From JABSSA01 sp039975755 (lineage in GTDB: Bacteria; Pseudomonadota; Alphaproteobacteria; Rhodobacterales; Rhodobacteraceae), in the NCBI GenBank assembly GCA_039975755.1, contig JBDWGM010000125.1, positions 1 through 64,000 of the forward strand: a stretch of DNA of 64,000 nucleotides. Reading direction: 5' to 3'. The position numbers were made by a program, and so were the translations under genes. The notes beneath the pieces were generated by a model, which saw nothing but the letters and a program-made list of their open reading frames with translations, ran no database searches and was not told the DNA's origin. The first letter of the stretch is position 1, and each line of letters begins with the position of its first letter. This document shows, piece by piece, positions 8,299 to 16,617 of this stretch.

Positions 8299-9098
8299 TG
8301 AGCTGTTTGCAAACCATACAAGATTACGGTTTACGGTCCCTTGGCTTTGGCGAACGCCTTTTGCCGCGCAGTGATTTCACGTTGTGTGAACATTTCACCC
8401 TGATCGGGTCCGGGATGCTGTGGAACATATATTTTGGTGTACTGGCCTTGTTGGCGGGCTTTTTTCTGGCGACGGTCGTGGCGATGGGCAAAGCATCCTC
8501 CAATCCGTTTATCCAAAAACCGTCAGAGTATTTTATCTTTCTGTTCCGAGGCTCGCCCCTGTTCATCCAGTTTTTCTTTGCCTATTTCGTGTTTCTCAAC
8601 CTGAAAAACGTGCACCCTATCTTTGATCCGTTTACGGCCGCATGGCTTGGGGCGTTGATTGTGCTGTTTTTGAACACCGGCGCGTATACTGCAGAAATCT
8701 TCTATGGGGCGCTGCAATCCATTCCCAAGGGCGATACCGAAGCCGCGGATGCCTATGGTCTGACGGGCTGGGCGCGTTTCCGGCGCATCGTCTGGCCGAC
8801 GATGTTACGACTGGCCTGGCCCGCCTATACGAACGAAGCGATCTTTTTGTTCCATGCAACAACGCTGGTTTATTTTTCGGGATTTCCGGCGTGGCAGCAA
8901 CGTGGTGACGCGCTGTATTATGCCAGCTATTTCGCGGATAAAACGTTTAACCCGTTTATTCCCTATCCGATCCTTGCCATGTATTTCATTCTTCTGACGC
9001 TGGTTATTATCGGATTTTTTGGAATCGTGAATCGCCGCCTGAACAAGCATTTGCCTCAGGCACCGCGGCTGCGTATTCGCCCAAATCTGATCCGATAG
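8298..9098 (+). CDS. ABC transporter permease, HisM/ArtM type
   Basis: Second permease of the importer, 266 residues. The ATG at 8298 overlaps the stop of the first permease by one base, which makes it the natural start. Features are IFLFRGSPLFIQFFF at about residues 80-94, an EAA loop EAADAYGLTGWARFRRIVWP at about 150-170, and five membrane spans. It should form a heterodimer with the preceding permease. The downstream glutamine-synthetase-like gene begins two bases after its stop, so one transcript probably links transport and catabolism. Confidence 0.92.
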   Translation: MSCLQTIQDYGLRSLGFGERLLPRSDFTLCEHFTLIGSGMLWNIYFGVLALLAGFFLATVVAMGKASSNPFIQKPSEYFIFLFRGSPLFIQFFFAYFVFLNLKNVHPIFDPFTAAWLGALIVLFLNTGAYTAEIFYGALQSIPKGDTEAADAYGLTGWARFRRIVWPTMLRLAWPAYTNEAIFLFHATTLVYFSGFPAWQQRGDALYYASYFADKTFNPFIPYPILAMYFILLTLVIIGFFGIVNRRLNKHLPQAPRLRIRPNLIR

Positions 9099-9100
9099 TC

Positions 9101-10435
9101 ATGACAGATTTCTTCCAAGACAACCCAGACATCTGCGCCTTGCGACTTGCTGCATGCGATTTGAATGGTGTGCCACGGGGCAAACGAATGCCGGCGTCAG
9201 CGGCAGACAAATCTTTGCAGGATGGCACACGGTTTCCTTTGTCAGTTCTCAATCTGGATATTTGGGGCAACGACATTCACGACAGTCCGCTGGTCTTGGC
9301 CAGTGGCGATCAAGACGGCACAGTGCGTGCCACAGACCGTGGATTTGTTCCGGCCCCTTGGTTGCCTACCCCCACAGCCCTTTTGCCAATTTGGATGTTT
9401 CACGAGGATGGGACACCATTTGCAGGCGATCCGCGTCAGGCATTGGCAGCTTGCGAGCGGCGATTTACGGATATCGGATTGCAGCCAGTTGTCGCGCTTG
9501 AGCTGGAATTTTACTTGGTTGATGACAGCGGCGATGACCTGCAAGCGCCTGTGTCACCGCGATCTGGCAATCGATGTCAGGGTGGTGAAATTCTGTCATT
9601 GCAGGCTCTTGATCGGTTTGATGCATTTTTCACTGAACTATATGACGCGTGCGAAGCCATGGATATTCCAGCGGATACCGCCATTTCGGAATCAGGTCTG
9701 GGGCAATATGAATTCAACCTGCTCCATCAACCATCAGCCCTAAAGGCCGCAGATGATGCGTGGCTGTTCAAGATGCTGGTAAAAGGACTGGCGCGCAAAC
9801 ACGGTTTCGCGGCGACCTTTATGGCAAAGCCTTACCCGAACCAGTCCGGCAATGGGATGCACATGCATTTTTCCGTTTTGGATTCTAAAGGGCGCAATAT
9901 TTTTGATGACGGCGGCCCAAATGGAACCCGCGAAATGCGTCATGCGATTGCGGGCTGTCTGAATGCGTTGCCTGCCTGCACACTTGTGTTTGCCCCGCAT
10001 GCCAACAGTTATGACCGGTTTGTAGCGGGTGCCCACGCGCCCACATCCATTTGCTGGGCCTATGAAAACAGGACTGCGGCCATTCGTGTTCCATCAGGGG
10101 CACCTCAAGCACGTCGCATCGAACATCGCTTTGCGGGAGGGGATGCCAACCCCTATCTGTTGATCGCTGCCGTTTTGGGGGCTGCATTCACTGGGTTGCA
10201 GGACGCTGTTCACCCCGCCCCTGCGATCACCGGCAACGCTTACGATCAGGACTTGCCGCAAACACCCGAAACCTGGGCCAAGGCGATCGATCAATTCAAC
10301 ACAGATCCGCTTGCTATGCGAATCTTTGGACAAACGCTGATCAACAACATGGTGATGACCAAACGCCAAGAAATCCACCTGATGGCTGACCTGTCGCGGA
10401 CAGAGCAATTGCGTGTCTATCTCGACAGTGTCTAG
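9101..10435 (+). CDS. Glutamine synthetase family ligase (PuuA-like), first copy
   Basis: A 444-residue ATP-dependent ligase of the glutamine-synthetase superfamily, probably forming a gamma-glutamyl-amine. Visible active-site elements are VALELEFYL (metal-binding Glu) at about residue 130, GMHMHFS at about 250, NSYDRF at about 305 and IRVPSG at about 330. It lacks the adenylylation-site region of housekeeping GlnA. It lies immediately after the ABC importer and before a GATase, a second GS-like gene and an FAD oxidase, matching the logic of the puu pathway. The amine substrate is not established. Confidence 0.88.
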   Translation: MTDFFQDNPDICALRLAACDLNGVPRGKRMPASAADKSLQDGTRFPLSVLNLDIWGNDIHDSPLVLASGDQDGTVRATDRGFVPAPWLPTPTALLPIWMFHEDGTPFAGDPRQALAACERRFTDIGLQPVVALELEFYLVDDSGDDLQAPVSPRSGNRCQGGEILSLQALDRFDAFFTELYDACEAMDIPADTAISESGLGQYEFNLLHQPSALKAADDAWLFKMLVKGLARKHGFAATFMAKPYPNQSGNGMHMHFSVLDSKGRNIFDDGGPNGTREMRHAIAGCLNALPACTLVFAPHANSYDRFVAGAHAPTSICWAYENRTAAIRVPSGAPQARRIEHRFAGGDANPYLLIAAVLGAAFTGLQDAVHPAPAITGNAYDQDLPQTPETWAKAIDQFNTDPLAMRIFGQTLINNMVMTKRQEIHLMADLSRTEQLRVYLDSV

Positions 10436-10475
10436 TTGCACCGTTAGGTAAGTTGCGTAACGTATTAGGTGATCC

Positions 10476-11159
10476 ATGAAAGTCGGAATTCTTCAAACCG
10501 GTCACGCGCCCGAACAAGTCATTGGCAGTTTGGGTGATTATGATCAGATGTTCGCGCGTCTATTGGAACCACATGGCATTGAATGTCAGAACTTTGCAGT
10601 TGTTGACGGTGTTTTTCCGGACGGGGCCGAAGCCGCCGACGGGTGGTTGGTCACCGGGTCGCGGCATGGCGCATACGAAGATCATGATTGGATTCCCCCT
10701 CTAGAAGGTTTGATCCGCTCTATCCAAACCAGTGGACGCCCGATGGTTGGTATTTGCTTTGGCCACCAGATCATTGCGCAGGCCTTGGGTGGGCGTGTGG
10801 TCAAATTTGAGGGTGGTTGGGCGATTGGGCGACAAAGTTATTCGTATAATGGACGCGAGATTTCAGTGAACGCGTGGCATCAAGATCAGGTTGTCGACAT
10901 ACCGCCCGGCGCTGAAGTGTCCGCCTCGTCAGAATTTTGCGCAAACGCGGGTTTGGTCTATGGCGATCAAATCTGGACCATTCAGCCACATCCCGAATTT
11001 GGATCCGAAATGGTCGAAGCGCTGACAACACATCGCGCACCCGGTATTGTCGCACCGGACCGGATCGCCAAAGCGTTGGACGATTTGGATAAACCGACGG
11101 ATCGGATGGAAATCATGGCCGAAATTGCGGACTTTCTAAAGCAAGGTGTTTTGGCATGA
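10476..11159 (+). CDS. Class I glutamine amidotransferase-like hydrolase
   Basis: A 227-residue protein with a class I GATase fold: nucleophile Cys in MVGICFGHQIIAQALGG at about residue 92, then His-Glu in IQPHPEF near residue 172. It has the YDQMFARLL N-terminus common to stand-alone GATase proteins. In this operon it could hydrolyse a gamma-glutamyl intermediate, as PuuD does for gamma-glutamyl-GABA, although it is closer to the GuaA-like GATases than to PuuD (inference). Its stop overlaps the next gene by four bases (ATGA). Confidence 0.88.
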   Translation: MKVGILQTGHAPEQVIGSLGDYDQMFARLLEPHGIECQNFAVVDGVFPDGAEAADGWLVTGSRHGAYEDHDWIPPLEGLIRSIQTSGRPMVGICFGHQIIAQALGGRVVKFEGGWAIGRQSYSYNGREISVNAWHQDQVVDIPPGAEVSASSEFCANAGLVYGDQIWTIQPHPEFGSEMVEALTTHRAPGIVAPDRIAKALDDLDKPTDRMEIMAEIADFLKQGVLA

Positions 11160-12514
11160 CCGATTGGATCGCAGCCCTGCCCGACGCGGCGCGCGGTTAT
11201 CTAGATGGGCGACGTTTGGACGAGGTAGAATGCATCATCTCTGATATACCGGGCATTGCACGGGGCAAGGCAGTGCCCGCCAGCAAGTTTGCGCGTCAGG
11301 ATTTCTTTTATCTGCCCGACAGCATCTATTACCAAACGATCACAGGCGATTGGGCAGAGGCCGCTGGCGATGAAGGTTTCATCGAAAAAGACATGACCTT
11401 GCGCCCCGATATGTCCACAGCAAGTGCGGCCCCCTGGACAGGTGATTGGACATTGCAAGTGATCCATGACGCCTATGATCGCAAAGGCGACCCCGTCGAA
11501 TATGCGCCACGCAATGTGCTCAAGCGTGTGGTCGATCTGTATCACAAGAAAGGGTTGAACCCGATTGTCGCCCCCGAGATGGAATTTTTCCTGATCGCAC
11601 GCAATCTTGACCCAGCCCGAGACATCGAACCGATGACGGGCCGCTCTGGTCGCCCGGCGGCGGCGCGACAGGCCTATTCAATGACGGCTGTGGATGAGTT
11701 TGGTCCCGTTATTGATGACATCTATGATTTTGCCGAAGCCCAAGGATTTGAAATCGACGGGATCACGCAAGAAGGCGGCGCAGGTCAGCTGGAAATCAAT
11801 TTGCGTCACGGTGACCCGGTCAAACTGGCCGACGAGGTGTTCTATTTCAAACGGATCATTCGCGAGGCTGCATTGCGCCACGACTGTTTCGCGACGTTCA
11901 TGGCAAAGCCGATCGAAAACGAACCCGGTTCGGCCATGCACATCCATCATTCGATTCTCGATCTTGAAACCGGAAAGAACGTTTTTGTCGGCCCTCAGGG
12001 GGGTGAAACGGACGCGTTTTTCCACTTCATCGCCGGGCTTCAAAACCATTTGCCGTCCGCCTTGGCCGTGATGGCCCCTTATGTGAACAGCTATCGGCGC
12101 TATGTCAAAGACCACGCGGCTCCGATCAATCTGGAATGGGCCCGCGACAATCGCACAACAGGCATTCGCATTCCGCTGTCCAGTCTCGAAGCGCGTCGTA
12201 TCGAAAACCGGATCGCCGGTATGGATTGCAACCCCTATCTTGGGATCGCTGCATCACTGGCGTGTGGGTATCTTGGATTGGTCGAAGAAAGCCGCCCCAT
12301 GGCGCAATATCGCGGTGATGCTTATGACGGCGATGGTGATCTTCCACGTGTTATGGGCGATGCATTGAACCGGTTCGATCAGGCAACAGCTTTGCATGAC
12401 GTTCTTGGACCGGAATTTGCGCGGGTGTATTCGGCCGTGAAACGGGCTGAATACGAGGAGTTCTTATCTGTGATCAGCCCATGGGAACGCGAACATCTGT
12501 TGTTAAATGTCTAG
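11156..12514 (+). CDS. Glutamine synthetase family ligase (PuuA-like), second copy
   Basis: A 452-residue paralogue of the ligase at 9101. It carries APEMEFFLI near residue 140, GQLEINLRHGDP near 210, SAMHIHHS near 260, NSYRRY near 310 and IRIPLS near 337, all standard elements of the GS active site. The N-terminal part mentions the GIARGKAVPASKF motif shared with the first copy. Two different GS-like ligases in one operon suggest either a heteromer or two amine substrates. The start overlaps the GATase stop, so translation is probably coupled. Confidence 0.88.
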   Translation: MTDWIAALPDAARGYLDGRRLDEVECIISDIPGIARGKAVPASKFARQDFFYLPDSIYYQTITGDWAEAAGDEGFIEKDMTLRPDMSTASAAPWTGDWTLQVIHDAYDRKGDPVEYAPRNVLKRVVDLYHKKGLNPIVAPEMEFFLIARNLDPARDIEPMTGRSGRPAAARQAYSMTAVDEFGPVIDDIYDFAEAQGFEIDGITQEGGAGQLEINLRHGDPVKLADEVFYFKRIIREAALRHDCFATFMAKPIENEPGSAMHIHHSILDLETGKNVFVGPQGGETDAFFHFIAGLQNHLPSALAVMAPYVNSYRRYVKDHAAPINLEWARDNRTTGIRIPLSSLEARRIENRIAGMDCNPYLGIAASLACGYLGLVEESRPMAQYRGDAYDGDGDLPRVMGDALNRFDQATALHDVLGPEFARVYSAVKRAEYEEFLSVISPWEREHLLLNV

Positions 12515-12529
12515 AACGGTTCGCCTTTC

Positions 12530-13831
12530 GTGAATTTGCTTTTTGCCAATGATCGCCGCGGGGCTTATCCCCCCAGTTGGTATGCTGACACAGTCGAGCA
12601 TTTGCCAAAGTTCGATATGCTGAAAGGCGCGGCACGCGCGGATGTTTGCATTGTTGGCGCCGGGTACACAGGGCTAAGTGCGGCATTGTCGTTGGCACTG
12701 GCTGGGCGCAAGGTGATTGTTCTGGACGCGCAGCGCGTCGGGTTTGGCGCATCCGGTCGTAATGGTGGTCAGCTGGGCAGCGGTCAGCGGGTTGAGCAAC
12801 CCAAGTTGGAACAGATGCTTGGGCGCGACACAGCGCGTCATCTTTGGGCCTTGGGTGAAGAGGCAAAAACCCATGTCAAAGGCTTGATTGCAGACAACAA
12901 CATTGCCTGCCATCTCAAACCCGGCGTCGCATGGGCCGCCGAAAGTGCCAACGCGACAGACGAATTGCATCGCTACGCCGCTCATATGTCGCAGCATTAT
13001 AGCTATGACATCGAAACATTCGACAGCGCGGGTTTTGACGAAATTTGCCCCTCGCCCGCATATCATGGCGGTGTTTTGGACATGGGTGCTGCACATTTGC
13101 ACCCTTTGGCCTTTGTCTTGGGGCTTGCGCGGGCGGCGCGCGATGCAGGCGTTACGATTTGCGAGGGCAGCGCCGTTCATGATATTCAAAACGGGTCCAA
13201 AATAACCGTGCGCACTGATGCCGGTCATGTCGAAGCGGATCATCTGATATTGGCCTGTAACGGGTATTTGGGCGGGTTAAACCGGCAGGTTGCTGCACGG
13301 GTCATGCCGATCAACAATTTTATCGCTGCAACTGAACCGTTGGGCGACGACGCGGTCCGTGTCCTAAAGCGCGACATTGCCGTTTCGGATGATCGGTTCG
13401 TGGTCAATTACTTCCGGCTCAGCCATGATAAACGGCTGCTGTTTGGTGGTGGCGAAAGCTATGGATACAAGTTCCCCAAAGACATCTCGGCCGTGGTGCG
13501 CAAACCAATGACCGAAATTTTTCCACATCTCAAAGACATCCGTGTCGATTACGCGTGGGGTGGAACATTGGCCATAACAATGAAACGGCTGCCCTATTTG
13601 GCGCGGGTCGCCCCAAATATTCTGTCTGCTTCCGGATATTCAGGGCATGGGCTTGGCACCGCAACCCATGCAGGTCACCTTATGGCACGCGCCATTGAAG
13701 GCCAGACAGATGGGTTTGATGCGATGTCCGCGATTCCGTCAACGCCATTTCCGGGCGGGCCTGCTTTGCGCAATCCGCTGCTTGCGCTTGCCATGACGTG
13801 GTACGCTTTACGCGACCGATTGGGCGTTTAA
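12530..13831 (+). CDS. FAD-dependent amine oxidoreductase (PuuB-like)
   Basis: A 433-residue DAO-family flavoprotein. The dinucleotide-binding motif VGAGYTGLSAALSLA is at about residues 41-55, followed by LDAQRVGFGASGRNGGQ, which is typical of gamma-glutamylputrescine oxidases. The C-terminal GYSGHGLGTATHAG closes the FAD site. It would oxidise the glutamylated amine to an aldehyde. The start is a GTG at 12530, 15 bases after the second GS-like gene. No aldehyde dehydrogenase (PuuC) follows in this window, so that step must be supplied elsewhere. Confidence 0.88.
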   Translation: MNLLFANDRRGAYPPSWYADTVEHLPKFDMLKGAARADVCIVGAGYTGLSAALSLALAGRKVIVLDAQRVGFGASGRNGGQLGSGQRVEQPKLEQMLGRDTARHLWALGEEAKTHVKGLIADNNIACHLKPGVAWAAESANATDELHRYAAHMSQHYSYDIETFDSAGFDEICPSPAYHGGVLDMGAAHLHPLAFVLGLARAARDAGVTICEGSAVHDIQNGSKITVRTDAGHVEADHLILACNGYLGGLNRQVAARVMPINNFIAATEPLGDDAVRVLKRDIAVSDDRFVVNYFRLSHDKRLLFGGGESYGYKFPKDISAVVRKPMTEIFPHLKDIRVDYAWGGTLAITMKRLPYLARVAPNILSASGYSGHGLGTATHAGHLMARAIEGQTDGFDAMSAIPSTPFPGGPALRNPLLALAMTWYALRDRLGV

Positions 13832-13961
13832 ACTTCAAATTTCCACTTTGTCGACTTGTTCCGGTTTGCGGCAAGACGCCACGCAAGTCACGCCATAAAG
13901 AATTTGGCATTTCCGAATGGTTGTTTTATTATTTTGAAATCAGATCATAAGGACATCCAAA

Positions 13962-15140
13962 ATGACACTACCAGATATGCATATGTCCGAACCCATCCCT
14001 GAAGCTGCGCGGGCCGAAATCGACCGTATGCTGCAAAGCGGGGATTTGTTCCGCTACACCGCTCCGGAAAACGCGCCTGTCACGCTCCTTGAAACAGAAT
14101 TCGCGTCCCTAATGGGCGCGAAATACGCACTGGCCGTTTCGTCCTGTTCGGCCGCGTTGTTCTTGTCCTTGAAGGCTCTTGATCTACCGCGCGATTCTCG
14201 CGTCTTGATCCCCGGCTTTACGTTTGCCGCAGTGCCTTCGGCCGTCATTCATGCGGATTGCATCCCGATACTATGCGAAGTCGGTGACAATTACCGTATC
14301 GACATTCAGGATTTCGCACAGAAATTACCCGATGTTCAGGCGGTGATCGTCAGCCATATGCGGGGACATACATCCGATATGGATGCCATTTTGGATCTGT
14401 GCCGCGATGCCGATGTTCCCGTGATCGAAGATGCTGCGCATTCATTGGGCACACTTTGGCATGGTCGCAAGATCGGCACACTTGGCCGCATCGGGTGCTT
14501 TTCCTTTCAGTCCTACAAAATGATCAATGCAGGCGAAGGCGGTATCCTAATCACCGACGACGCAGATTTGGTTGCCCGTGCCGTGATCATGTCTGGCGCA
14601 TATGAACATAACTGGCAAAAGCATGATCTGCTGCAAGCGCCGTTCAGCAAATGGCAAAACAAGCTGCCGCTTTACAATCTGCGTATGTCGAATCTGTCCG
14701 CCGCTGTCATACGACCGCAACTTCCGCATCTGGCACGACGAGTAGCAGACGGTTTATCCAATCACGACTATGTCGCATCTCGTCTAAACGACAGCCTATG
14801 GATCGATGTCCCTGCTCCACTTGCACCGGAAACCCGCGCGCCGGATTCGATCCAATTTAACTTGACTGGCTTGACCGATCACGAAGTACAGGCATTTGCC
14901 AAGATTGCCACTGACAATGGCGTCAAAGTACAAGTGTTCGGGCAATCAACCGACAATGCCCGTGCGTTCTGGAATTGGAAATTCTTACCCGTCCAGCAAA
15001 AACTGCCCAAGACCAAAGACATGTTGATGCGCGCATGCGACGTCCGTCTGCCGGTTCATTGGCAAAAAGACACCTTAAATGGGGTGGTCGAAACCTTGTT
15101 GGACGCCCTCAATACAGTCGCGCGTGCGCGTGCCGCGTGA
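13962..15140 (+). CDS. DegT/DnrJ/EryC1/StrS family PLP aminotransferase
   Basis: A 392-residue fold-type I PLP enzyme of the sugar-aminotransferase family. The internal-aldimine lysine is probably Lys186 in SFQSYKMINAGEGG, the Asp contacting the pyridine nitrogen lies in VIEDAAHS at about 155-161, and the substrate-binding GFTFAA is at about 85-90. Family members aminate nucleotide-linked keto sugars, yet no sugar-nucleotide gene is near, so the substrate is unknown. It has its own 130-base upstream gap after the amine operon and ends at a hairpin repeat facing phaR. Confidence 0.88.
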   Translation: MTLPDMHMSEPIPEAARAEIDRMLQSGDLFRYTAPENAPVTLLETEFASLMGAKYALAVSSCSAALFLSLKALDLPRDSRVLIPGFTFAAVPSAVIHADCIPILCEVGDNYRIDIQDFAQKLPDVQAVIVSHMRGHTSDMDAILDLCRDADVPVIEDAAHSLGTLWHGRKIGTLGRIGCFSFQSYKMINAGEGGILITDDADLVARAVIMSGAYEHNWQKHDLLQAPFSKWQNKLPLYNLRMSNLSAAVIRPQLPHLARRVADGLSNHDYVASRLNDSLWIDVPAPLAPETRAPDSIQFNLTGLTDHEVQAFAKIATDNGVKVQVFGQSTDNARAFWNWKFLPVQQKLPKTKDMLMRACDVRLPVHWQKDTLNGVVETLLDALNTVARARAA

Positions 15141-15148
15141 CCGCAAAG

Positions 15149-15196
15149 GGACGGTGGGCGGGGCGTCTTTCCGCACAGCGGAAACAGCGTCCGTCC
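15149..15196. repeat. Palindromic hairpin element, copy 1 (convergent gene end)
   Basis: Outer arms GGGCGGGGCGT (15156-15166) and GCGTCCGTCC (15187-15196) pair through GC and GU pairs with one bulged G. The inner stem is TTTCCGC / GCGGAAA with an ACA loop (15168-15184). The same outer arms occur at 41226-41267 around a different inner stem. The element lies between the 3-prime ends of the DegT gene and phaR and probably acts as a bidirectional terminator or mobile REP-like hairpin (inference). Confidence 0.7.
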
Positions 15197-15200
15197 AACG

Positions 15201-15791
15201 TCATTTCAATTTTGACAACTTATCCTGCAAGTCCGCCAACTGTGCTTTGATCGCATCAAGGTCTTCGCCATTGCTGGCACTTGGCTCAGATTCTTCTGCA
15301 GGCTCGTCGTTGCTCCCTGCCGTTTCCCCAGTCATCGCACCAGTCATCGCACCTGGCATCCCACTGGCCATCGCCTTCAAAAACGCTTGCTGCTGCGCCT
15401 GAATGGCATCAAAGCCGGGTATACTGGACATCGGATTCATCGCGTTCATGTTTTCCAGCATTTGGCTTTGACCATTGCGCAACATATCAAAGCTGGCTTC
15501 CAGAAATTGCGGAACTACACTGGATCCCGGTGTCATGTAACTGCGGACAAGATCATTCAGAACATCAACAGGCAGAACAGATTCGCCCTTGCTTTCGTGC
15601 TCAGCAATGATTTGCAAAAGATATTGACGGGTCAGGTCATCACCTGACTTCAAGTCCACAATCTGAACCTCTCGACCATCCCGAATAAACCCCGAGATAT
15701 CTTCCAGCGTCACGTAATCACTTGTTTCAGTATTATAGAGTCTGCGGCTCGCGTATCGCTTAATCAAAAGCGGTGCGTCTTTTTTAGCCAT
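15201..15791 (-). CDS. phaR: Polyhydroxyalkanoate synthesis repressor PhaR
   Basis: Autoregulated repressor that senses PHA granules and controls phasin expression. The 196-residue protein has the PHB/PHA accumulation regulator DNA-binding domain at the N-terminus (IKRYASRRLYNTETSDYVTL at about residues 10-29), followed by the LKSGDDLTRQYLLQII region, then a variable C-terminal part with Met/Gln/Ala-rich and acidic stretches and a short terminal coiled coil. A GAAGGAGGG ribosome site precedes the ATG. A CTGCATTGCAG box lies 21 bases upstream of the start, consistent with autoregulation. It is co-directional with phaP and phaC. Confidence 0.95.
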   Translation of the reverse strand: MAKKDAPLLIKRYASRRLYNTETSDYVTLEDISGFIRDGREVQIVDLKSGDDLTRQYLLQIIAEHESKGESVLPVDVLNDLVRSYMTPGSSVVPQFLEASFDMLRNGQSQMLENMNAMNPMSSIPGFDAIQAQQQAFLKAMASGMPGAMTGAMTGETAGSNDEPAEESEPSASNGEDLDAIKAQLADLQDKLSKLK

Positions 15792-15811
15792 CCTGCCCTC
15801 CTTCGCATTTG

Positions 15812-15822
15812 CTGCATTGCAG
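15812..15822. promoter_or_regulatory. PhaR operator in the phaR leader
   Basis: The perfect palindrome CTGCATTGCAG fits the PhaR consensus CTGC-N3/4-GCAG known from Paracoccus. It lies between the phaR ribosome site and its upstream region, so bound PhaR would block its own transcription. The identical 11-mer occurs at the phaP promoter. Confidence 0.8.
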
Positions 15823-15956
15823 CTTAGGGAGAGTCATCTCAAAAGAAAAGGTATCGTTTACATACGTAGCCGTATGTTTCTGCGCCACCATGCAGCATGC
15901 CCACCCGACAAGCCCATAACAATGCACGTTCCAATGAGGATTCTTACATTGAAAGA

Positions 15957-15991
15957 ACAAAAAAGGCGGGTTCTTTTCAGAACCCGCCCGC
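15957..15991 (-). terminator. Intrinsic terminator of the phasin gene
   Basis: Read on the minus strand, GCGGGTTCT, a short loop and AGAACCCGC form a strong stem followed directly by a run of T (the A-run and GAACAAAAAA on the plus strand). It is about 50 bases after the phaP stop and separates highly expressed phaP from phaR. Confidence 0.85.
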
Positions 15992-16042
15992 AGTCTCGCG
16001 CCTTTCAGGGAGGAAGTGACGCGAAAAACTGGTGCGAAACGC

Positions 16043-16489
16043 TTACTTAGCAGCAGCTTTCTTAGCCGCAGCAGTTACTTCGTTTGTCGCTTTTTTAACG
16101 ACAGCCTGAGCGTCTTCGCTCATGTCTTTGCCAGCGGCCATCATCAATTCAACTGTTTCCATTTGAACTTTTTTGGCAACTTCGGCGAAAGCTGCGATGT
16201 TTTCTGCAGCGGCTTCAGCTGTTGTCGAAGCGAAATCTGTCATCGCTTTTGCATAGTCAGCTGGGTCTGTTTTCGCTTTAGAAATCTCAGCAACTTTTGC
16301 AAGAGTATCTTTTGTCCATTTTGTAGAAATCTCAGTCGACTTCTCTGCAGCACCCAATGCTACTGCTGTCAGCTTTTCATTCAGCGAAGCAGTTGTTTTG
16401 AATGCGTCTTGCATTGCTGCTGTATCAACAGGGAATGCGCCCATCATCTCGTTGAAGATTGATGTCATGTCTTGTGTTTTAGCGGCCAT
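16043..16489 (-). CDS. phaP: Phasin (PHA granule surface protein)
   Basis: A 148-residue, almost entirely helical protein rich in Ala and Lys, with no cysteine. It matches the phasin type: N-terminal IFNEMMGAFPVD, central repeated amphipathic helices (KWTKDTLAKVAEIS, ADYAKAMTDFASTTAEAAAEN), and a KKAAAK tail. Phasins coat PHA granules and control their size and number. It has its own promoter with PhaR boxes at 16546-16594 and its own strong terminator, as expected for an abundant granule protein. phaC lies upstream on the same strand. Confidence 0.93.
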   Translation of the reverse strand: MAAKTQDMTSIFNEMMGAFPVDTAAMQDAFKTTASLNEKLTAVALGAAEKSTEISTKWTKDTLAKVAEISKAKTDPADYAKAMTDFASTTAEAAAENIAAFAEVAKKVQMETVELMMAAGKDMSEDAQAVVKKATNEVTAAAKKAAAK

Positions 16490-16545
16490 AGTAAAAATCC
16501 TTCAAGTCCCTCGCGGGCCTATCCCGCGTTCTCTGCACAGAAAGA

Positions 16546-16574
16546 TAGATACGCGCCGCATCGCAGCATTTCAA
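16546..16574 (-). promoter_or_regulatory. phaP promoter with imperfect PhaR box in the spacer
   Basis: On the minus strand TTGAAA (16574-16569) and TATCTA (16551-16546) are separated by exactly 17 bases. Inside the spacer lies CTGCGATGCGG (16566-16556), one mismatch from the PhaR consensus. A perfect PhaR box sits ten bases upstream of the -35. Repressor bound at both would cover the promoter. Confidence 0.65.
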
Positions 16575-16583
16575 GTTTTTTTT

Positions 16584-16594
16584 CTGCATTGCAG
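16584..16594. promoter_or_regulatory. PhaR operator upstream of the phaP promoter
   Basis: A second exact copy of CTGCATTGCAG, flanked by T/A tracts, just upstream of the phaP -35 hexamer. It is identical to the box in front of phaR, which supports PhaR control of phasin expression. Confidence 0.82.
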
Positions 16595-16617
16595 CAAAAT
16601 TTTATTTTTGTTTATTT

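Noticed and set aside
15861..15876. CATACG-TAGC-CGTATG palindrome between phaP and phaR as a PhaR site
   Set aside because: It does not fit CTGC-N3/4-GCAG and shares no core with the other boxes. It is a palindrome of unknown meaning.
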